This document shows, in pieces, positions 41,222 to 49,393 of a stretch of DNA of 49,393 nt. Under the pieces are notes generated by a model. The model did no database searches and was not told the DNA's origin. It saw nothing but the letters and a program-made list of their open reading frames with translations. The position numbers and the translations under genes are program-made. The stretch spans positions 1 through 49,393 of the forward strand of contig CAZYXR010000013.1 in the NCBI GenBank assembly GCA_964650845.1, given 5' to 3'. Origin of the DNA: UBA7692 sp964650845 (GTDB lineage: Bacteria; Bacteroidota; Bacteroidia; Chitinophagales; LD1). Position 1 is the stretch's first letter; every line of letters begins with the position of its first letter.

Positions 41222-42040
41222 TTATTGCTCGAAGTACGGATAGCGCACTTTTGATAGATACAAACCCTTAGCTGGGGCGGTAATAACCACCCTGAATGGT
41301 TTTTGATTCATTACATTATCTGCAAACTCATCCATGCCTATTCTGCCCCTGCCTACCATTAGCAATGAGCCTACTATTCTACGCACCATGCCGCGCAAAA
41401 ATCGATTTGAAGTAATTGTAAAACGTACACCGACATCACCGTCTGTAAGTTCATTCAACGGTTTGTAAACTGTATTTGGGTTGTAATCGGCAAGCACACA
41501 TTCTGCACCGGGTATCACATCCCACTTTGCATGGGTAACATCACAAATGTTTGTTTTAAAGTCTTCACTCTTTAAACATAATGCAGTAAAATCTTTTATG
41601 GTTGGAAGAATTTTTGCTGCCTCATGCACCTTTTGCCAATCTATTTTGTAAAACCCTTGAAACAAACTGTAATCTTCTAAAAATGCACTTTTACGAAAGT
41701 GAATAAAATACTCGTAAGTACGCGCAGTGGCATCAAACCTCGAATGTGCTTTTTCGTGCATCGGTATCACTTTGTGAATGGCAATATCCTTTGGCAAAAC
41801 ACAATTCAGGCGAAAGCGGAAATCTTCGGGCTCTACCTCTTTATCGCTGTTAAAGTGCATGTAGAAATCTTTTGCATGAACGCCCGTGTCCGTTCTGCCG
41901 CAACCCATAGAGGCAATGTGTTGATTCAATAACTTTTTTAGTGCATCGTTGATGGTTTCCTGTACGGTGCTGTCGTTTTCCTGCACTTGCCAGCCACTGT
42001 ATTGCTTTCCGAAATATGATAAATGAAGAAAATAGCGCAT
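41222..42040 (-). CDS. truA: tRNA pseudouridine(38-40) synthase
   Basis: TruA makes pseudouridine at positions 38-40 of the tRNA anticodon arm. The 272-residue protein has N-terminal strand RYFLHLSYFGKQYSGWQVQ, catalytic block MGCGRTDTGVHAKDFY (catalytic Asp51), and LNCVLPKDIAIHKV. The C-terminal SNRFLRGMVRRIVGSLLMVG is conserved. Length is normal. It is convergent with dut, with 11 bases between stops. Confidence 0.97.
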   Translation of the reverse strand: MRYFLHLSYFGKQYSGWQVQENDSTVQETINDALKKLLNQHIASMGCGRTDTGVHAKDFYMHFNSDKEVEPEDFRFRLNCVLPKDIAIHKVIPMHEKAHSRFDATARTYEYFIHFRKSAFLEDYSLFQGFYKIDWQKVHEAAKILPTIKDFTALCLKSEDFKTNICDVTHAKWDVIPGAECVLADYNPNTVYKPLNELTDGDVGVRFTITSNRFLRGMVRRIVGSLLMVGRGRIGMDEFADNVMNQKPFRVVITAPAKGLYLSKVRYPYFEQ

Positions 42041-42138
42041 TGAAAAATATGAAGCTCAATAATATTCAACTTTATTTTACCATCGTTATCAATTCCCCAA
42101 CTCTTATTGTTTTATTCGTGGCATCAAGTCTATAGATT

Positions 42139-43713
42139 ATGAAAAAAATGCTACTGCTGTTATTCTTTGCCATTAATGTTGCGTATGGGCAAACATTCAA
42201 CATCACCAACTTTGGCGCAGTGGGCGATGACATTACGCTCAATACCGTTGCTATTCAAAAAGCCATTGATTCTTGCAGCGCATCGGGTGGTGGTAAGGTG
42301 CTGATTCCACAAGGAATTTTTCTGAGCGGTACCATCAGAATGAAAAGTGATGTTACGCTGCATATTGATTCGGGTGGCACATTAAAAGGTAGCGGCAATT
42401 TAGCTCATTATCCTACCATAACTCCACAACTGCGCACCTTTACCGATGAGTATGTGCAACGTGCGCTTATTTATGCCGAAAATGTTTCAAACATTGCCTT
42501 TGAAGGAAAAGGAAAAGTAAATGGAAATGGCTTGCAAGGTGTGTTTGTAAATAGCAGTAACCGTGTTTTTGGTTTTCGTTTGTTCAGTTGTACCAATGTT
42601 CGTTACGAAAACCTCACCCTGCAAAATTCGGCATTTTGGATGATGCATAATTGTAACATTGATACTCTTACCATTCGCAATCTTACTATCACCAACCATT
42701 GCTTCGGCAATCAAGATGGCATCAATATAGATGCTTGTAGAAATGTGCTGGTAGAAAATTGTGATGTGGACGCCAACAACGATCCTATTGTGATGAAAGG
42801 TACTTCCCTGAACTGGTGTCAAAACGTAGTTGTGCGCAATTGCACACTGGCAACTTATTCGCGGGCAATAAAAATTGGCACCGAAACTCAAGGCTGGTTT
42901 AAAAACATTCATGTACACGATTGTGTAGTGAAGAAGAGTACGCGTGGGCCGCTTGGTTTAGATGCAAAGTGCGGTATCAACCTTTCTATTGTGGATGGCG
43001 GCAGTATGGAAGATATATTGATTGAAAATATTTCTTTTGAAAGTGTTACTACGCCAATAACTATCCGCTTAGGCAATCAGGCACGCAAACATGAGCCTTC
43101 GGCACCGACTCCGGGTGTTGGCTTTGTCAAAAACATTCGGCTCAAAAACATTACTGCCACTGCTTCTTCTAATATCACATCCACTATCACTGGTATTCCC
43201 GGCTACCGCGCTGAAAATATTTGGCTGGAAAATGTGCAATTAACTGTGCCGGGCGGTATGGATTCGCTGCCGTCAAATTTTGTAGTACCTGAAAATGTTA
43301 ATGGTAAACCCGAACATGACGTTTTGGGAGATACCTTGCCAGCACATGGTATTTATGTACGCCATATTGATGGTATCCAGCTATGCAATGTTACAGTAAC
43401 TGCGCAACAAACAGACCTTCGCCCTGTGTATGTTTTTGATGATGTGTTGAATATTGACAGTAGTTGTGTTGCGGCTGTTTTAGATGAAGCACACAGTAAT
43501 TCTATTAAGGTTTATCCTAATCCAGCTTCTACTTTCGTTATTGTTGAGAACACCCAAGCAGAGGCTGTTGAAGTTTTTGATATTACCGGCAAAAAGCTAT
43601 TTGCTTACGCGCCAATGGCTGCCAAATTTACGTTAGATGTTGCAGATTGGGCTTCGGGCTGGTACTTTGTTAAAACAGCTTCTGTCAGTCGCAAGATTTT
43701 TATTGAACGGTAA
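42139..43713 (+). CDS. GH28-like parallel beta-helix protein with T9SS sorting domain
   Basis: A 524-residue secreted protein: signal peptide (to about residue 17, VAYG-Q), pectate lyase/GH28 start (FNITNFGAVGDDITLNTVAI), a long right-handed beta-helix, and a C-terminal type A T9SS sorting domain (SIKVYPNPASTFVIVEN, GWYFVKTASVSRKIFIER). The GH28 sites are altered: NQDG (191-194) for NTD, NNDP (213-216) where the catalytic Asp pair is expected, and YSRAIKIGTE where the active site His motif is expected. It resembles the divergent Bacteroidetes polygalacturonase-like group, so catalysis on pectin is uncertain. The T9SS domain predicts export across the outer membrane. Confidence 0.88.
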   Translation: MKKMLLLLFFAINVAYGQTFNITNFGAVGDDITLNTVAIQKAIDSCSASGGGKVLIPQGIFLSGTIRMKSDVTLHIDSGGTLKGSGNLAHYPTITPQLRTFTDEYVQRALIYAENVSNIAFEGKGKVNGNGLQGVFVNSSNRVFGFRLFSCTNVRYENLTLQNSAFWMMHNCNIDTLTIRNLTITNHCFGNQDGINIDACRNVLVENCDVDANNDPIVMKGTSLNWCQNVVVRNCTLATYSRAIKIGTETQGWFKNIHVHDCVVKKSTRGPLGLDAKCGINLSIVDGGSMEDILIENISFESVTTPITIRLGNQARKHEPSAPTPGVGFVKNIRLKNITATASSNITSTITGIPGYRAENIWLENVQLTVPGGMDSLPSNFVVPENVNGKPEHDVLGDTLPAHGIYVRHIDGIQLCNVTVTAQQTDLRPVYVFDDVLNIDSSCVAAVLDEAHSNSIKVYPNPASTFVIVENTQAEAVEVFDITGKKLFAYAPMAAKFTLDVADWASGWYFVKTASVSRKIFIER

Positions 43714-43823
43714 AAAGCTACTTTATGCTTGTTTTTACAATTATTCATGGGCTGATTTGCTAATAATATTCAATTCATGTAGGTTTGGCGTCCTTACTTA
43801 AAAAAAGAGCAACACAAGTTTTT

Positions 43824-45654
43824 ATGAATTACAAAATTTCAACTAAGCTGATACTTGCTGTATTGGCTGTTTCTATTGGTCTTTACTCATGTGGCGGTGG
43901 TGGCAAAAAGTCATCGGGTGTAAAAAGTAAACGTGCCGGGGTGAATGAAGTGGTAATACACATCAGTGCCGACCCCGATAAATTGAATGGAATCACCTCT
44001 ACCGCAGCAAATGCCAGTGAGATNNNNNNNNNNTTGAAAAAAATATTTTCGCCAGCCTTTCCGATAATCTTTTGGATTCTCCATTCGCAATTATTCCGGG
44101 TTTGGCAAAAGCGCGCCCGGTAATAGTAGAGTTGAATGAAGGACCTTATAAAGGTGGGCTTGCCATCACTTACGAACTTCGCGACATTGCAAAGTGGGAT
44201 AATGGCTCACCAATTACTGTTGATGATATTGTTTTTACATTAAAAACTATCAAAAACCCTAAGGTAGATTGTGAGCATCTTCGTTCTTACTACGATTTTA
44301 TCAAAGAAATAAAAACGTATGAAGACAACAACCGCAAGTTTACTTTCTTGTGCGAAGGCAAATATTTTCAAAGCGAAGTGTGGAGTGCTATCACACCTTT
44401 CCCCGAGTATTTGTATGACCCAGAAAAACTTATGCGCAAGTTCACTTACGAGCAGTTGAGCAACCCTAAAGAAGTAGAAAAGCTAAAAGGCAATGCCGAC
44501 ATCATAAAATTTGCCGAGCAGTTTAATTCCGAAAAATTTGCCCGCGAACCAGAAGGCGTGTTGGGTGCAGGGCCATACAAGTTAGAGAAATGGATTACAG
44601 GACAACGTGTAATTCTTAAAAAGAAAGACAACTATTGGGGCGCAGCTATTGCAAGCGAAAATCCTGAATATTCAAATCTACCCGACCGTATTATTTTTGA
44701 AATAATCAACGACCAAAGTGCCGCACTTGCAGCTATGAAAGGCGAAAACTTAGATGTTGTAACTACTTTCAAAACCAAAGATTTTATCGAATTGGAAAAA
44801 GACGAAAAAATCAATAGCAAATACAACTTAGATAAGCCAACTCAGTTGGTGTATTCATACATTGGGTTGAACATGCGCGACCCCAAATTGAATGACGTGA
44901 AAACCCGCAGAGCATTAGCTTACCTTATTGATGTAGATCAAATTATCGAAAAAATTTCATACGGTTTGGCTACAAGAATTGCAGGCCCAACAAGCCCACA
45001 ACGCCCGTACTACAACAACGATTTAAAGTTGATTCCATTCGATGTTACCGAAGGAAACAAACTATTGGATGAAGCCGGTTGGAAAGATTCGGACGGTGAT
45101 GGCGTGCGCGATAAAATGATAAACGGAAAAAGTGTGAAACTTTCGATAACAGTGAAATTGCCAAGTGGTAATGAAGTTGCAGAAAGAATCCTTTTGTTGT
45201 ATCAAGAAAACTGTAAAAAAGCAGGTGTGGAAATTGGTATTGCACAAAAAGAATGGACGGTGTTTTTAGATGAAATTAAAGCGCACAATTTCGAAGCTTA
45301 TTTAGGCAACTGGATTTCGCACCCGTTGAGCGATGACCCTAAACAAATTTGGCATACATCTTCGTACAATGGAGGTAGTAACTATGTTGGTTTTGGCGAC
45401 CAAAAAAGCGATGAAGTAATTGATAAACTGCGCTATGAATTGGATGAAACAAAACGCAATGAGTATTACAAAGAATTCCAAAGATTGGTTTACGATGCAC
45501 AACCATACATTTTCATGTCAACACCATTANNNNNNNNNNNNNNNNNNNNNNNNNNNNTGCAATTCACAAACGCTTTACCAATGGCAAAGCGCGCGTATGC
45601 CGTCCGGGTTACCTTGCAAAAGAGTTTAAGTTAGACCCGAATTTTGGTCTTTAA
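43824..45654 (+). CDS. ABC transporter substrate-binding lipoprotein (SBP_bac_5, oligopeptide type), with two gaps
   Basis: About 610 residues. The ATG at 43824 gives lipobox LYSC (Cys23) and a Gly/Ser linker. The SBP family 5 signature is clear: NGSPITVDDIVFTLKTIKNP, then EGVLGAGPYKLEKWITGQRV and LKKKDNYWG. The N-run at 44024-44033 breaks the frame: the correct frame after it is NIFASLSDNLLDSPF. A second N-run at 45530-45557 also changes frame: the correct C-terminus is AIHKRFTNGKARVCRPGYLA and ends NFGL with stop at 45652-45654. It binds peptides or related solutes and feeds the permeases downstream. Confidence 0.9.
44024..44033. other. assembly gap (10 N)
   Basis: Near the N-terminal third of the substrate-binding protein; the frames on the two sides disagree at length ten. 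Confidence 0.99.
45530..45557. other. assembly gap (28 N)
   Basis: Near the C-terminus of the substrate-binding protein; the downstream coding frame is shifted relative to the upstream one at this gap length. Confidence 0.99.
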
Positions 45655-45673
45655 TTCAGTTAAAATAATGTTG

Positions 45674-45702
45674 CAGCACCGCTAACTGCGGTGCTGTTTT
45701 TT
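45674..45702 (+). terminator. intrinsic terminator between binding-protein and permease genes
   Basis: A 9-bp stem (cagcaccgc / gcggtgctg) with loop taact followed by TTTTTT. It lies just after the binding-protein stop and eight bases before the permease ATG, so it probably lowers permease expression relative to the binding protein. Confidence 0.88.
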
Positions 45703-45709
45703 ATACAAT

Positions 45710-47245
45710 ATGTTTACATACTTACTAAAGCGGATAATATATTTTATACCAACATTCTTGGTGATTTCGCTGCTTACATTTGTGCTAAGCCAAATGGCAC
45801 CAGGCGACCCTGTTGAGTTGAAACTTAAAGGTGGTTTAGGCGGCTCCAGCGGTCAGTCGTCAGAAAAAATTGCTGGCGAACAAGCATACATTGATTTGAA
45901 TAAAAAATTAGGTAGAGATTTACCCGCTTTTTATTTTGCAGTTACCTCCAAAGCATTCCCTGATACACTCTATAAAGTTTATAAGAAAGAAGAAAGAGAA
46001 ACACTAACTCGGCTAATAGAGCAGTATGGCAATTGGAATGAAATAAGCACCTATTATCATGCTGCCAAAGCTCTTGAGTTTTCTTTGTTCGATAGAGCTA
46101 TTGATACTATTGATAATAGCACTTTTGAGCGCTCGCGCAACATTCGCGAAGCATGCAACGACCTTTACAGAACTTCGGATAATGGTGATGTAAAACAACA
46201 TCTAAAACGTATTAACGATGCAGTAAATCAATCGGTACAGGTTGTTCAAGCAGATAGCACAACAGTAGCTTACAATAGCTTGGCAGATGTTGTTCCTTTT
46301 GCAGCAGCAGTGAATGACGCTTATGCTTCGGTTACTGCTAAAGCATCATCATCGGCAAAATACATTCCTGCATTTCATTGGTATGGCACCGGTAATCAAT
46401 ATCACCGCTGGTTGTTTGGCGATGCGCCATGGTTTGGAGCATCAACCGATCCAACCAAAACTTCCAAAGGGTTTTTTAGAGGCGATTTTGGGTATTCGTA
46501 TTTAGATGGTCGCCCGGTAGTTTCTATTCTTGGCGATGCATTGAAATGGACATTGTTGTTGAATCTGATTGCTTTCATTTTGATATATGGCATTTCAATT
46601 CCAATGGGCGTGTCGCTTGCCGTGCGCAAGGATACTACCTACGATAAACTTACTACTACAATAAATTTCATCTTGTATTCGTTGCCATCTTTTTGGATTG
46701 CAACATTGTTGATTACATTTTTTACCAGCGATTATTATGGCGATTGGATGGATATTTTTCCAACACACGGTGTGGGTAAAACAGGAGAGGAATATTCTTT
46801 TTGGGAACAAGTAACAGATAGGGCATATCATTTTATCTTGCCTATTTTCTGTATGCTTTATGGTTCGTTTGCATACATATCGCGGCAAATGCGCGGAGGT
46901 ATGCTTTCGGTTTTGCGCCAAGATTTTATTCGCACTGCATTTGCAAAAGGTTTAGAACCAAACACAGTTTATTGGAAACATGCTTTTCGCAATTCCTTGA
47001 TTCCAATCATTACCATGTTTGCAAGTTTTTTGCCGGCAATGATTAGCGGGGCTGTAATTATCGAATATATTTTTACCATTCCGGGAATGGGACGCGTAAG
47101 CTACGAATCTGTTGTGGCGCGTAATTTTCCGGTTCTTTTTACCATCCTTATGTTCTCGGCAATTCTTACAATGTTGGGCAATTTATTAAGTGATGTGTTG
47201 TATGCATTAGTAGATCCTAGAATTTCATTTACAAAAAAACAATAA
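45710..47245 (+). CDS. ABC transporter permease, DppB/OppB-like, enlarged
   Basis: A 511-residue inner membrane permease. The N-terminus is a classic OppB start (YLLKRIIYFIPTFLVISLLT, then FVLSQMAPGDPVELK). A large periplasmic insert occupies residues about 40-270, after which come the remaining helices, with the EAA loop GLEPNTVYWKHAFRNSLIPI and the conserved IEYIFTIPGMGRVSYES. OppB-type proteins are usually 300-340 residues, so the insert is some 170-200 residues. It pairs with the next gene to form the channel. Confidence 0.92.
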   Translation: MFTYLLKRIIYFIPTFLVISLLTFVLSQMAPGDPVELKLKGGLGGSSGQSSEKIAGEQAYIDLNKKLGRDLPAFYFAVTSKAFPDTLYKVYKKEERETLTRLIEQYGNWNEISTYYHAAKALEFSLFDRAIDTIDNSTFERSRNIREACNDLYRTSDNGDVKQHLKRINDAVNQSVQVVQADSTTVAYNSLADVVPFAAAVNDAYASVTAKASSSAKYIPAFHWYGTGNQYHRWLFGDAPWFGASTDPTKTSKGFFRGDFGYSYLDGRPVVSILGDALKWTLLLNLIAFILIYGISIPMGVSLAVRKDTTYDKLTTTINFILYSLPSFWIATLLITFFTSDYYGDWMDIFPTHGVGKTGEEYSFWEQVTDRAYHFILPIFCMLYGSFAYISRQMRGGMLSVLRQDFIRTAFAKGLEPNTVYWKHAFRNSLIPIITMFASFLPAMISGAVIIEYIFTIPGMGRVSYESVVARNFPVLFTILMFSAILTMLGNLLSDVLYALVDPRISFTKKQ

Positions 47246-47253
47246 CACTATAA

Positions 47254-48537
47254 ATGGCTGCGAATACCGGAGAAAGTTACTGGGATATAGTGAGGCGACA
47301 ATTTCGCAAGAATAAACTTGCGGTGTTGTCTTTAAGGATTTTATACTTCATCATTTTTGTTGGAGTTTTTGCCGATTTTATTGCAAACGAAAAACCAATT
47401 GTATGCAAGTTGAATGGCAATACATATTTCCCTGTTTTGCGGCAATACATTGTGGATGCCGGTTTGGGCGGCTGGCCCAAAGATTTACAAAATGCCGATT
47501 GGCTGAATCTTAAATACGAATTTGCAATTCATCCGCCAATACCATATTCACCTACAACGGTAGATTTAACCAATGGCGATTATGCAAGCCCTGGGGGCGA
47601 GCAGGATGTGGCATCTTGGCGTTGGAGGCATCAGTTGGGTACCGACCAAATTGGGCGCGATGTGTTGGCGGGATTGGTGCATGGCACAAGAATTGCCATG
47701 TTGGTAGGTGTGGTAAGTATGGCAATAGCTACCGTTATTGGTATTCTTTTAGGTGCAATTTCGGGCTACTTTGGCGATAGCCGAATGCAGGTATCGCGCA
47801 TTAGGTTGTTAGCTAATATTTTGTTTGTTTTCTTTGGTTGGTTCTATGCTTTTCATGTGCGTAGCTATGCCATGGAGCAAGCATTGGCCGAAGGGTTTGG
47901 AACATTTACTTTGCAGTTTTTGTTTTCGCTCGGTATCTTTTTATTGATAATGACAATCCCTAATTTACTTATTGCGCCATTGCGTCAAATTCCTGTATTG
48001 GGTGCAAAAGTTACCATTCCGGTAGATATTATCATTTCGCGTATTATCGAAATTATTATTTCTATTCCAACGCTTTTATTGATTCTTTCAATTACGGCAA
48101 TTGTAAAAAAGCCTTCCATCATGCTTATCATGGTGATAATAGGTTTAACCGGATGGACCGGTATTGCCAAATACATACGTGCCGAGTTGTTGCGCGTTCG
48201 CAGTTTAGAATACATCGAAGCCGCTCAGGCATTAGGTTTCAGTGAGTGGCGCATCATTTTAAAACATGCCATTCCTAATGCTCTAACACCTGTGTTGATT
48301 GCTATTGCATTTGGTGTAGCAGGGGCTATTCTCACCGAATCTTCGCTTTCGTTTTTAGGTATCGGAGTGCAGTCAGAAGTTATTACTTGGGGCAAGTTGT
48401 TAAGCTCTGCCCGCGAAAGCTCTGAGGCGTGGTGGTTGGCTGTATTTCCGGGCTTTGCAATCTTTATTACGGTTACAATTTTCAACTTGATTGGCGAAGG
48501 TTTAACCGATGCTATGGATCCACGATTGAAGCAATAG
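47254..48537 (+). CDS. ABC transporter permease, DppC/OppC-like, enlarged
   Basis: A 427-residue permease, starting eight bases after the previous stop. The N-terminal OppC_N-like helix (ISLRILYFI-type region), a periplasmic stretch, then HQLGTDQIGRDVLAGLVHGT. The core begins at GTRIAMLVGVVSMAIATVIG; at SGYFGDSRMQ the usual sequence is interrupted by an insert of about 85 residues with two extra hydrophobic helices (NILFVFFGWFYAF and LQFLFSLGIFLLIM), before IISRIIEIIISIPTLLLI resumes the normal fold. EAA loop GFSEWRIILKHAIPNALTPV. OppC is usually about 300 residues. No ATPase gene is present in the window. Confidence 0.92.
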   Translation: MAANTGESYWDIVRRQFRKNKLAVLSLRILYFIIFVGVFADFIANEKPIVCKLNGNTYFPVLRQYIVDAGLGGWPKDLQNADWLNLKYEFAIHPPIPYSPTTVDLTNGDYASPGGEQDVASWRWRHQLGTDQIGRDVLAGLVHGTRIAMLVGVVSMAIATVIGILLGAISGYFGDSRMQVSRIRLLANILFVFFGWFYAFHVRSYAMEQALAEGFGTFTLQFLFSLGIFLLIMTIPNLLIAPLRQIPVLGAKVTIPVDIIISRIIEIIISIPTLLLILSITAIVKKPSIMLIMVIIGLTGWTGIAKYIRAELLRVRSLEYIEAAQALGFSEWRIILKHAIPNALTPVLIAIAFGVAGAILTESSLSFLGIGVQSEVITWGKLLSSARESSEAWWLAVFPGFAIFITVTIFNLIGEGLTDAMDPRLKQ

Positions 48538-48594
48538 AGAATGCTGATAAAGTCTTTAGTGGTATCAATGTCATTTCACTTCTAAAGTTCACAA

Positions 48595-49311
48595 ATGAAA
48601 CTTGATATTCTTGCAATTGGTGTTCATCCCGATGATGTGGAGTGGGGCTGTTCGGGTACTTTGCTTAAACACATAGCACTAGGTTATAAAGTTGGCATTC
48701 TTGATTTAACGCGGGGCGAACTCGGCACTCGCGGCACCGAGCAAACACGCAAGCAAGAAGCAGCAGAAGCAGCAGCAATTCTTGGTATTTCGGTTCGCGA
48801 AAATCTGGGTTTTGAAGATGGCTTTTTTGTGAATGATAAGCAGCACCAACTTGAGCTAATAAAGGTGATAAGAAAGTATCGCCCCGAAATAGTTTTTACC
48901 AATGCAAAGTACGATCGCCACCCCGACCATGGCAAAACAGCATTGCTTACAAATGATGCTGTATTTCTTTCGGGGCTTGCAAAGATTGAAACAGCGGTAA
49001 ATGGAGTAAAGCAACAAGCACACCGCCCCCGAGCAGTTTACAATTACATTCAGGCATTACATATAGAACCCGATTTTGTGGTTGATGTAACCGATTATTT
49101 TGAGGTGAAAATGAAAGCTGTATTGGCATACAAAACACAGTTTCATAATCCCGATTCGAGCGAGGCAAATACTTTTATTTCTAGTCCGGAGTTTTTAGAG
49201 TTTGTAAAGGGCAGGGCTGCCCACTTTGGCGTGCCCTGCGGTATGCGCTATGCCGAAGGGTTTACCGTAAGCAGAACGATGGGAGTAGAGGATGTTCTAA
49301 AATTGAAATAG
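48595..49311 (+). CDS. bshB1: bacillithiol biosynthesis deacetylase BshB1
   Basis: A 238-residue PIG-L/LmbE family zinc deacetylase that removes the acetyl group from GlcNAc-malate in bacillithiol synthesis. Zinc ligands are HPDD (residues 11-14) and HPDH (109-112). The motif LTRGELGTRGTEQTRKQEA and the C-terminal EGFTVSRTMGVEDVL are specific to BshB1 as opposed to other LmbE proteins. Bacillithiol occurs in many Bacteroidetes. It is 57 bases after the permease gene and may be a separate unit. Confidence 0.95.
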   Translation: MKLDILAIGVHPDDVEWGCSGTLLKHIALGYKVGILDLTRGELGTRGTEQTRKQEAAEAAAILGISVRENLGFEDGFFVNDKQHQLELIKVIRKYRPEIVFTNAKYDRHPDHGKTALLTNDAVFLSGLAKIETAVNGVKQQAHRPRAVYNYIQALHIEPDFVVDVTDYFEVKMKAVLAYKTQFHNPDSSEANTFISSPEFLEFVKGRAAHFGVPCGMRYAEGFTVSRTMGVEDVLKLK

Positions 49312-49320
49312 TTTTGTTTT

Positions 49321-49393
49321 ATGAGTAAAGATGAAATTACAATCAAACTGAATTTTTCTACTTTGATTTTGTCGTTGGTATTGCTAATACCAT
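49321..49393 (+). CDS. start of a membrane protein gene (truncated by window end)
   Basis: An open frame from an ATG nine bases after bshB1: MSKDEITIKLNFSTLILSLV and on to the edge, with a hydrophobic stretch that looks like a first membrane helix. Too short to identify. Confidence 0.5.
   Translation, partial: MSKDEITIKLNFSTLILSLVLLIP

Overview
The window is a scaffold piece, with eight runs of N, from a member of the Bacteroidetes, most likely a Chitinophagales/Sphingobacteriia-type lineage. The supporting signs are a type IX secretion C-terminal sorting domain on a pectinase-like protein, a TonB-dependent receptor with a carboxypeptidase-regulatory plug, a PorV/PorQ-like outer membrane protein, a bacillithiol deacetylase (BshB1), a TssF of the Bacteroidetes T6SS(iii) type, LytS/LytTR signalling, and promoters of the Bacteroidetes TTG-N18/19-TAnnTTTG form. 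No tRNA, rRNA, integrase, transposase or CRISPR array was seen.

Regions 1-22.6 kb and 35.6-49.4 kb are mostly ordinary chromosome. Left part: the end of an alpha-2-macroglobulin, a DUF218 lipoprotein, a PorV/PorQ-like plus HhH-barrel pair, an EEP nuclease carrying a 34-bp perfect palindrome, a gapped and frameshifted periplasmic-binding protein, uvrC, an acyltransferase, an alpha/beta hydrolase, rpsU with promoter and terminator, a CoA-binding protein, a mitochondrial-DECR-like SDR, recR, a TonB receptor, an isolated tssF, a penicillin-acylase-family enzyme and a YceI lipoprotein. Right part: ffs (SRP RNA), transaldolase, peroxiredoxin, dapB, a dihaem cytochrome, a polysaccharide flippase, dut, truA, a GH28-like T9SS cargo, an oligopeptide-type ABC importer (binding protein plus two enlarged permeases, no ATPase in view) and bshB1.

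From 21.5 to 27.1 kb there is one coherent module: a membrane-fusion lipoprotein, a DinB-family protein, a MacB/LolC-type permease, its ATPase, a LytS-type histidine kinase and a LytTR response regulator. It looks like a self-regulated tripartite export system.

The unusual part is about 27.1-35.3 kb. Here the + strand becomes extremely A+C rich whichever strand is coding. The genes are mostly unrecognised: a small secreted protein, a 485-residue helical-repeat protein, a 21-bp x 10 tandem repeat that reads as a heptapeptide repeat directly in front of a helical/CnaB-like protein, a 71-residue Cys-rich lipoprotein, a receiver-less LytTR protein, a 53-residue double CxxCxGxG miniprotein, a secreted protein made of two copies of one domain, and a large PKD + FISUMP lipoprotein. 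Two of the small genes share a roughly 60-bp leader. This cluster is the best candidate for an undescribed system, but its function cannot be read from the sequence alone.
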